DNA of 64,000 nt, taken from Achromobacter sp. Bel (GTDB lineage Bacteria > Pseudomonadota > Gammaproteobacteria > Burkholderiales > Burkholderiaceae_B). The notes below the pieces were generated by a model, which had not been told where the DNA came from, ran no database searches, and saw only the letters and a list, made by a program, of their open reading frames with translations. Positions 8,040-14,302 of the stretch are shown here, in pieces. The stretch's first letter is position 1. Every line of letters begins with the position of its first letter. The stretch is taken from contig NZ_JABBJN010000010.1 of the NCBI RefSeq assembly GCF_012928505.1, forward strand, positions 1 to 64,000, given 5' to 3'. Both the position numbers and the translations under genes were made by a program.

Positions 8040-8975
8040 TCAGTTCAGTGGAATTTCGAGAAGATCGCGACCAATGATGATGTTGCCGTTGTAGTGCTTG
8101 CGCACCGCGCTCATCCAGTGCTCATCAGTAATTTCTGGATCATCAAAAGGCACGAAATGGGTCAGGACCAAATTCTTGACTTTGGCTTTTGCGGCAATGC
8201 GTCCGACATCCTCCGCAAGCGTGTGACTCGCCTTCAAGTGCTTAAGGAGGGTGGACGCGTTAGCGCCGTGGCGGGCAACAAGCCGATTGACGCCATCTTC
8301 GTCCATCACTTCATGGATCAGGTAGTCGGCTCCTGCAGCAAAATCAGCGAGAGCGGGCGCATAGGTGGTGTCGCCCGAAAAAACTATAGTCTTTCCTGCG
8401 GTTTCGAATTTCAGCGCGTAACTATCGTCGATCGGAGGATGAATGTTTCGACAAGCTGAAACCCTCATCGTCTTGGTTTCCATAATCACGCCCGGCCCAT
8501 ACTCGTTTGCGTGGAAGATCTTGCGTGGATCAGGGCGTCCCTCATCAGCGATGCGTGTGTCGATGTCGGACCGGTTTGCCATCCAACTCCCGCGATCAAG
8601 CTCCATTATTCCCTTAGGCCCATACGTTTCGACGGGGCCCTTAATACCTGCTACCCAAGCGTTATACAGAAGAGTGCCGTATTCCAAATTGTGGTCAGAA
8701 TGATGATGAGTGATGAACACATGCCGCAGGGTCCGGAGCGGCACTTTCGCTTGAATCAATCGCTGTGTCACTCCATAGCCGGTGTCAACGACAATCGCTT
8801 GACCGTTGATCACCAGCACGTTTGAGGTCGGAAAGTGAGAGGCGTCGCGAATGGACGGGCCACCTTTGGTGCCGAGTAGTACGATTCGGTCCGGACCGGG
8901 GGTCTGGGCGACCGCAGCGACCGACGGAAATGCCACGATAGTGGCAAAAATCGCGCGTCGGAGAATGGTAAGCAT
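8040..8975 (-). CDS. Exported metallo-beta-lactamase-fold hydrolase
   Basis: 311 residues. The first ~23 form a Sec signal peptide (MLTILRRAIFATIVAF, cleavage near AVAQ), so it is probably periplasmic. The zinc motif reads ITHHHSDHN (HxHxDH), with further candidate ligands at NIHPP, FSGDTTY and THFVPF. The layout resembles MBL-fold aryl/alkylsulfatase-like, lactonase or RNase Z-type hydrolases; the substrate cannot be read from sequence. The ATG is preceded by AGAGGAC at good spacing. It lies between the Bug-protein gene and hppD in the operon, so hydrolysis of an ester, lactone or sulfate ester before uptake is a reasonable guess. Confidence 0.8.
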   Translation of the reverse strand: MLTILRRAIFATIVAFPSVAAVAQTPGPDRIVLLGTKGGPSIRDASHFPTSNVLVINGQAIVVDTGYGVTQRLIQAKVPLRTLRHVFITHHHSDHNLEYGTLLYNAWVAGIKGPVETYGPKGIMELDRGSWMANRSDIDTRIADEGRPDPRKIFHANEYGPGVIMETKTMRVSACRNIHPPIDDSYALKFETAGKTIVFSGDTTYAPALADFAAGADYLIHEVMDEDGVNRLVARHGANASTLLKHLKASHTLAEDVGRIAAKAKVKNLVLTHFVPFDDPEITDEHWMSAVRKHYNGNIIIGRDLLEIPLN

Positions 8976-8997
8976 AGCGATGTCCTCTAAAGGATTA

Positions 8998-9972
8998 TTA
9001 CTGGGTTAGCTTGAAGCGAGACAGCTTTACCCGTTCCGTCCAGACATCGCGTTCAGCGGTCATCAACGCGCCAAAATCGGCAGGCTGCCGTTCGGGGACT
9101 TCGTAGCCAAGTTTCTTCATCGCGTCTATGTAGCTGGAAGAGGCGACGATCTGGCGCACTTGGGCTTTCCATGCGTTGACCTTTCCGGTGGGAGTGCCAG
9201 GTTTTACGAATGCGCCGAACCAATCCACGGACTCTAGTTGGTCAAGACCGACTTCTTTGGCGGTGGGTACTCCAGGCATGAGTGGATTGCGATTTTTGGA
9301 GGTGATGAACAGGGTGTTGAGTCTGCCTTGACCTTCGTATGCGACGACCACTTGCTCGGTCGTGATGAGCAACGGGATCTGGCCGCCCAATACATCGGTT
9401 ATCGAATTTGCTCCCCCTTTGTAAGGGACATGGATCAGCTCAATCTGGAGTTCTTTTTGTAACTGCGTACCCAAGAAGTGCTGAGGCGTACCCAGCCCTG
9501 GCGTTGCAAAGCTGCTGGCCGAAGGATTGGCTTTAGCCCAGGCTTTATAGGAATCAATATCCTTAGCTTCTGAGGCGGGTCCTGTCGCGACGGCGAAACC
9601 ATATTCGGCCAGACTGCCGACGGGGACGAAATCCCTGATCGCGTCAAACTTCATCGCTGGCAAGACCATTGGGCCAAGTTCGATGACGCTCGTTGGTGCA
9701 ATCAGGACGGTCATACCATCCGCTGGCGCGTTTTGCAGTGCATCGAACGCAATCTTTCCGCTCGCTCCAGGGCGGTTTTCGACAATCATCGAGAGCCCAA
9801 GTTGGGCGCGAGCCTGTTCCGCGAAGGCGCGTGCAATGGTGTCGACTGAGCCCCCCGGGGGAAAGCCCACGATGAGCTTGACGGGCGGGGTGGATTGGGA
9901 GACCGCGTTAGATGAGGTAATTGCTGAAAGCGCTGTAAGCAACATCGCGCAGATATATTTTGAATGTCTCAA
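8998..9972 (-). CDS. Bug-family substrate-binding protein (TTT receptor)
   Basis: Periplasmic binding protein of the Bug/TctC family, which captures small carboxylates or aromatics for tripartite tricarboxylate transporters. The start is taken as TTG at 9972 because GGAGA lies seven bases upstream; the much longer in-frame extension lacks family sequence. The product (324 residues) begins with a signal peptide (MRHSKYICAMLLTALSAITS) and shows the Bug landmarks VGFPPGGSVDTIAR, VENRPGASG, HVPYKGGANSITDVLGGQIP and a C-terminal PERQPADFGAL stretch. No TctA/TctB membrane genes are nearby, so it must pair with a transporter elsewhere or act as a sensor. Confidence 0.88.
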   Translation of the reverse strand: MRHSKYICAMLLTALSAITSSNAVSQSTPPVKLIVGFPPGGSVDTIARAFAEQARAQLGLSMIVENRPGASGKIAFDALQNAPADGMTVLIAPTSVIELGPMVLPAMKFDAIRDFVPVGSLAEYGFAVATGPASEAKDIDSYKAWAKANPSASSFATPGLGTPQHFLGTQLQKELQIELIHVPYKGGANSITDVLGGQIPLLITTEQVVVAYEGQGRLNTLFITSKNRNPLMPGVPTAKEVGLDQLESVDWFGAFVKPGTPTGKVNAWKAQVRQIVASSSYIDAMKKLGYEVPERQPADFGALMTAERDVWTERVKLSRFKLTQ

Positions 9973-10040
9973 GATTGTCTCCAATATAGTTAGGCTGCGC
10001 CGCTGAATGCAGGCGAGATTCTGGAATTCCGTTCTTGCTC

Positions 10041-11222
10041 CTAATCGCCGGCACTGCGGGTTGTCGATGGTGAATTCAACTTTTCGAGTCGGCCACGCAA
10101 TTCGATAATGGACCGTGCTCCACACAGAGCCATGGTTCTGTCCAGTTCGCTCTTAAGTATGTCAAGCGCGTGCAGTACGCCCTTTTCGCCGGCGGCCGCG
10201 AGCCCATAGAGCGTTGCTCGTCCAAGTTGGACACCGTCTGCGCCCAGGGCGATAGCCTTTCCGATGTCAATACCCGAGCGAAATCCGCTGTCGACGAGCA
10301 CGGTCGTCCTGCCATCAACCGCCGCTACGATTTCCGGTAGCCACTCTATGGTCGAGCGCGTCCCGTCCAGTTGGCGGCCTCCATGGTTGGACACCACCAA
10401 ACCATCAGCGCCAGCGTCAATCGCCTGACACGCTTGTGTTGGCGAGCTGATGCCCTTGATCATCAACTTGCCCTTCCAGCGTGAGCGAAGCCACCCGAGA
10501 TCAATCCAGGTAAAGGAGCTGCTTAACTGCTGCTGCATGACGTCACTAATGGTCGCCCCTTGGGGCGGTGCGCCTGCAATGTCCTCGAACAGTCGCAGCA
10601 TGGGCACCCCCGAGCGAAGCATCGAGAACGACCATCTGGGGTGAACCGCACTATCCATGAGATTCTTCATCGTCCATCGAAATGGAAGCGTGAAGCCATT
10701 GCGAATGTCCCGGTTCCGGCGACCAGAGACACTGGTGTCGACCGTCAATTGCAGAACGTCATAGCCATGTTCAAACACGCGCTGCAGAAATGCTTCGACA
10801 AGCCCACGGTCCTTCATCATGTACAGCTGAAACCATCGCAGGGGGCCGGCGGATTGCGACACGGTGTCAAGATTGGCGGTTGCCGCCGTGCTGAGTACGA
10901 ACGGAATCTCGGCCAGTGCAGCGGCCCGCGCGAGGGCAAGATCGCCATCGGGCCAGAAGGCACCATTTAGACCGGTAGGCCCGATGACCACGGGAAATGC
11001 AACCTTGCTCCCAAATAGCTGGCTACCAACGCTGCGAGTCGAGACGTCGACCAGCCCATTTGGAGTCAAATGGACGTCATTAAACGCTTCTCGGTTTCGC
11101 TTGGCGGTGATCTCCTCGCCCGCAGCGCCGTCGATATAGTCGAAGACCATCTTCGGAAGCTGCTGGCGCGCCATCTCTCGCAGGTCGCTGATGCTAGCGG
11201 CTTGTTGCAAGTTCATGGACAT
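10041..11222 (-). CDS. FMN-dependent alpha-hydroxyacid dehydrogenase/oxidase
   Basis: Member of the L-lactate/mandelate dehydrogenase and glycolate oxidase family, oxidising a 2-hydroxyacid to the 2-oxoacid with FMN. The start is ATG 11222 (then ATG 11216); it lies 11 bases after the sulfatase stop and the longer reading runs into that gene. Of 393 residues, motifs include FDYIDGAAGEE (near 20), the FMN segment VIGPTGLNGAFWPDGD, and SNHGGRQLDGT with the catalytic His near 275, then DSGFRSGIDIGKAIALGA. In this operon, next to HPPD, a plausible substrate is 4-hydroxyphenyllactate, which would give 4-hydroxyphenylpyruvate. That assignment is inference; lactate or mandelate remain possible. Confidence 0.87.
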   Translation of the reverse strand: MSMNLQQAASISDLREMARQQLPKMVFDYIDGAAGEEITAKRNREAFNDVHLTPNGLVDVSTRSVGSQLFGSKVAFPVVIGPTGLNGAFWPDGDLALARAAALAEIPFVLSTAATANLDTVSQSAGPLRWFQLYMMKDRGLVEAFLQRVFEHGYDVLQLTVDTSVSGRRNRDIRNGFTLPFRWTMKNLMDSAVHPRWSFSMLRSGVPMLRLFEDIAGAPPQGATISDVMQQQLSSSFTWIDLGWLRSRWKGKLMIKGISSPTQACQAIDAGADGLVVSNHGGRQLDGTRSTIEWLPEIVAAVDGRTTVLVDSGFRSGIDIGKAIALGADGVQLGRATLYGLAAAGEKGVLHALDILKSELDRTMALCGARSIIELRGRLEKLNSPSTTRSAGD

Positions 11223-11233
11223 GCGCGGATTCG

Positions 11234-12778
11234 TTAAGCGGCGCCAATCGGCGACGGTAGAGGATCGCGGATGTCCTTGGGCCGCGCTCGGATCATTGCG
11301 GCAAGGTCGTCCTGCAACGCCTTGCACGCCGGGTCGTTGAAACGGTTGACCATCTCGCCCGGATCTTCATCTAGAAGATAGAGCTCGCCTTCGCCGGATT
11401 CGATCTCGAGGGTGAGCTTGGCCTTTTGGGTCCGCACGGCGCGGAGATCCAAGGCGACGCCGCAACGGGCCGGCCCAAGCTTCCACTCGCTGTAGGCAAA
11501 GTCGCGCCGCCCATCGCCCTCAAGCAGCGGCCGAAGTGTCGAGCTATGGCGAGCTGACTCGTTGGAGACACCGGCATAGTCGGCGAAGGTCGCTGCAAGG
11601 TCTACCGTGGAGACCGGATCGGCAATGACTTTGCCCGCCGGTACGCCAGGGCCCTTCACGATCATGCCGATTCGAAGAAGGCCTTCGTAGAACATGGGGC
11701 CTTTGAGAATAAGGCCATGATCGCCGAGCCACTCACCGTGATCCGAGGTGAAGACAACAATCGTATCCTCGCTCAGGCCTAGTTCGTCGAGCGTGGTCAG
11801 GATGCGCCCTACGTTGTGGTCGATCAACGAGATCATTCCGTAGTAGTTCGCAATCATGTGGCGCAGTTGCTGGTCTGTTTGAGGTTCGATGCGCGAGTAC
11901 TCACGACGCACGCGGCCCATCTCCCCTTTTTGACCTGGCGGCGTTTCGACAGCCGCTCGGTGCCACCAGGGACGACGCTCGAAATCACGAATGCGGTGTT
12001 CAGGGAGACGAACATTCTCTGGCGCGTGCAGCAGACTCCAAGGCAACGGTGCGTCAAAAGGATGGTGAGGGTCTGGAAAGGACGCCCAAGCGCAAAAAGG
12101 CTTCTCGCCCCTACGCTTGTGATCGCGCAGCATTTCCACCGTGCGGTCCCCTACCCAGCTGGAACTGTGCCAAACCGGTGGAAGCGCCGAGTGATGTGTT
12201 TGTGCAGCCCCACCGTCATCTCCGGCGTGAGTCTTGTATAGCTGGTCCTTGAAATCGGCGAGGCCGTCGTTGCGATACCACTGCTCGTACTGGCGTCCAC
12301 GTGGCGCGCGATCGGGCAACCAGTAGTTGTGACCGATGAGCATCATTTCGGCCTTGGCGAAGCCCATGTATGGACCGTTCCAGTCGTCGCCGTAGAGCGC
12401 TGATCCGGCGACGTTCTCGGGGCGCTTGGTGGGCGTGTTGGTGTGATAAGTCGAGAAGTGCGCTTTGCCGATAAAGGTCGTCGCGTACCCTGCGCGGCTT
12501 AAGGAGCCAGCGAAGCCACGATTGGCGAATTCCTCGTCGAGTTCGATGCCGTTGTCATGAACGCCATGCGTCAGGGGCAGCAGGCCCGTGAGTATCGATG
12601 CGCGGGAAGGCTGGCAAACAACATTCGGTGTGATGCATGCCGAGAAGCGCGTGCCTTGGCTCGCCATCAAATCAAGGTGAGGCGTGTGAACTCCCGTGCC
12701 TTCAAAACCGTAGGCGTCGCCACGGTGTTGATCGCTCGTGATGAGGAGGATGTTGGGGCGCTTTCTGTCCTGGGGCAT
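11234..12778 (-). CDS. Type I sulfatase (arylsulfatase/choline-sulfatase-like)
   Basis: 514-residue sulfatase of the alkaline-phosphatase superfamily, removing sulfate from aryl or alkyl sulfate esters. The maturation motif CQPSRASILTG starts at Cys55, which would be oxidised to formylglycine. Metal-site landmarks are NILLITSDQHRGD near the N terminus and TIVVFTSDHGEWLGDHG in the C-terminal half. There is no signal peptide, so it appears cytoplasmic, like choline-O-sulfatases. It is the first gene of the five-gene operon and is read from a promoter region carrying an 18-bp palindrome. No formylglycine-generating enzyme or anaerobic maturase is seen in the window. Phosphonate monoester hydrolases share this motif and are an alternative. 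Confidence 0.85.
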   Translation of the reverse strand: MPQDRKRPNILLITSDQHRGDAYGFEGTGVHTPHLDLMASQGTRFSACITPNVVCQPSRASILTGLLPLTHGVHDNGIELDEEFANRGFAGSLSRAGYATTFIGKAHFSTYHTNTPTKRPENVAGSALYGDDWNGPYMGFAKAEMMLIGHNYWLPDRAPRGRQYEQWYRNDGLADFKDQLYKTHAGDDGGAAQTHHSALPPVWHSSSWVGDRTVEMLRDHKRRGEKPFCAWASFPDPHHPFDAPLPWSLLHAPENVRLPEHRIRDFERRPWWHRAAVETPPGQKGEMGRVRREYSRIEPQTDQQLRHMIANYYGMISLIDHNVGRILTTLDELGLSEDTIVVFTSDHGEWLGDHGLILKGPMFYEGLLRIGMIVKGPGVPAGKVIADPVSTVDLAATFADYAGVSNESARHSSTLRPLLEGDGRRDFAYSEWKLGPARCGVALDLRAVRTQKAKLTLEIESGEGELYLLDEDPGEMVNRFNDPACKALQDDLAAMIRARPKDIRDPLPSPIGAA

Positions 12779-13173
12779 TTGAGCGTGTCTCGTGTGACTT
12801 TCAAGGTCGACTTGTCTTCAGATTCGCGAAGTATGATCACTAGTTGTTTACTAGTCAACAAAAAGTGTGCTGTTTCTGTAGTGATCAAGCGCAGCTACAC
12901 CGCCCAGGGCGAACGGTCGGGCATGGAGCTTCGAAACATAGGCCGCGGCTCCCGTGACGCAGCATGGTTCGCGCACTCGAGCGTCTCAGGGTTTTGCTGG
13001 AATGGGGGGCAGTGCAGCGGATAGAGGGATGCCAGGTCTTGAGGGCGAACGGCGTGCCGGGAGCCATGAGAGGAACAGTGCCCTAGTCTCATGCCTGAGT
13101 CCGGCCTTCGCTCCACTGGGATAGACTCATATTGTTTACAAATAGACTAACGAATTCGGAGCACTGGATCTCG
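12779..13173. promoter_or_regulatory. Divergent promoter region, sulfatase operon / marR
   Basis: This intergenic region separates the minus-strand sulfatase operon from the plus-strand MarR gene. It contains an 18-bp palindrome (12844-12861) and a second TTGT-TT-ACAA dyad (13132-13141), both candidate MarR sites. No convincing gene is seen inside; open frames on the minus strand lack ribosome-binding sites and family features. Confidence 0.6.
12844..12861. promoter_or_regulatory. Candidate MarR operator (18-bp palindrome)
   Basis: TTGTT-T-ACTAGT-C-AACAA is a dyad with only one mismatched pair, 66 bases upstream of the sulfatase start. A shorter related dyad, TTGTTTACAA (13132-13141), sits just before marR. 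Paired sites in a divergent promoter fit autorepression plus operon control by the adjacent MarR protein. Confidence 0.55.
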
Positions 13174-13686
13174 ATGCGCCCTTCAGTTATAGAAACTTCT
13201 CAGTGGCAAGATCCCCTTGACCTGCTTGAACAGTCTGGATCGCTGCCTGTTGACCTTTTTTTGACCTTTCGGGTCAACCAGTTGTCAAGTGCGTTCGAGC
13301 GCCAGTGGTCCCGTTACATGAGGGACAAGGCTGGGGTTAGCCTCAGCGAGTGGCGCATCATGGCGATGCTCCAATCGGGGGCACAAACTTTTGCGCGAAT
13401 TGTTGAGCTAACGGAAGTGAACAAAGCACTAGTTCATCGGTCGGCAAAATCTCTCTCGGAGTCGGGTCTGGTTGAGATTACCGACACGCCTGGCGATGCC
13501 CGTAGCACGACCATGGCTTTAACAAGAAAAGGTCAAACGTTGATCGGAAAAATTCGGCCACTAGCGCTGGCGCGGCAGAATCATTTCCTCAGTGTGCTAA
13601 CTGCGCAAGAGCGTCGACTTTTCTACGTTGCAATGGAAAAGCTGCGAACCGCCGCGCATGAATGGGACCTATCGCTAAAAGAATAG
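13174..13686 (+). CDS. MarR-family transcriptional regulator
   Basis: Winged-helix regulator, usually a dimeric repressor released by an aromatic ligand. The ATG at 13174 (MRPSVIETSQWQ) is preferred over an upstream TTG at 13132, because GGAG lies upstream of the ATG and the TTG overlaps a possible operator; this gives 170 residues. The MarR core runs from about residue 45: GVSLSEWRIMAMLQSG, then VNKALVHRSAKSLSESGLVEI (recognition helix) and a DARSTTMALTRKG wing. It is divergent from the sulfatase-hppD operon and is its likely local regulator. Confidence 0.82.
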   Translation: MRPSVIETSQWQDPLDLLEQSGSLPVDLFLTFRVNQLSSAFERQWSRYMRDKAGVSLSEWRIMAMLQSGAQTFARIVELTEVNKALVHRSAKSLSESGLVEITDTPGDARSTTMALTRKGQTLIGKIRPLALARQNHFLSVLTAQERRLFYVAMEKLRTAAHEWDLSLKE

Positions 13687-13784
13687 CGCGCGGGTGTTTC
13701 AGGTTGGGCATTGATCTGTTGTCGACATCCTGGACAGAATTAGATGTTGGTGTTTTAGGGCGAGGTTCCCCGCGAGAACGGGAG

Positions 13785-14150
13785 CTTGGCCAAGAACGTA
13801 AGCAGTATCCGGTCGAGCAGATCGTCGCGGCGCTTAAGCAGGGGAGCTTGGCATGCCGGCGGCTGATCCGGTATGCCCGCTCGGCGTGTCCGAGCAGACG
13901 TACTCCCTATCGCAGAGTCAAGGGTCCGCAAACGGCGATGCACCAGCGCATGCGTGAGATTTTGGAACATTCAGGGACGAATGCATGAATCTGCATTGGT
14001 TCGAGTCCTTGGCTGAGGCTAAACGAGAGATCGAGGTTTGGCCCCAGGACTGCAATGAGGCTCGGCCTCGCATGGCCCTGAATGACTTATCGTCGGGAGA
14101 ACTGGCTCGGAAATACGGCCTCCGACAGTACGTCGGAGGCCACTGACAGC
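13785..14150 (+). pseudogene. IS3-family transposase remnant (orfA scrap plus deleted orfB)
   Basis: About 13795-13840 encodes RKQYPVEQIVAALKQ, an IS3-type OrfA N terminus. After a frameshift the same protein continues as ELGMPAADPVCPLGVSEQTY. MHQRMREI (from 13937) looks like an internal OrfB piece and joins by deletion to a C-terminal OrfB stretch, LHWFESLAEAKREIEVW then NEARPRMALNDLSSGELA (about 13985-14110). No terminal repeats were identified. It marks the right side of the accessory block that starts at tRNA-Lys(UUU). Confidence 0.7.
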
Positions 14151-14302
14151 CCGATCACTAATATCGACGCAGTCCAAGCAACCCGAGCGGATCAAAGCCA
14201 AACCTTACCTCTAGTTTTGACCTGTACGGATATTGCCGGGAGCACGTCACTGCTGGGAGCTTTTTCTCGTCGTGGCGCTTGAGGGGCCTAGGCCCGCCTG
14301 AC

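Noticed and set aside
14150-14290. An attachment-site copy of the tRNA-Lys(UUU) 3' end at the island's right border
   Set aside because: Only a short CAGCCC similarity is visible near 14150; it is too short to call a direct repeat.
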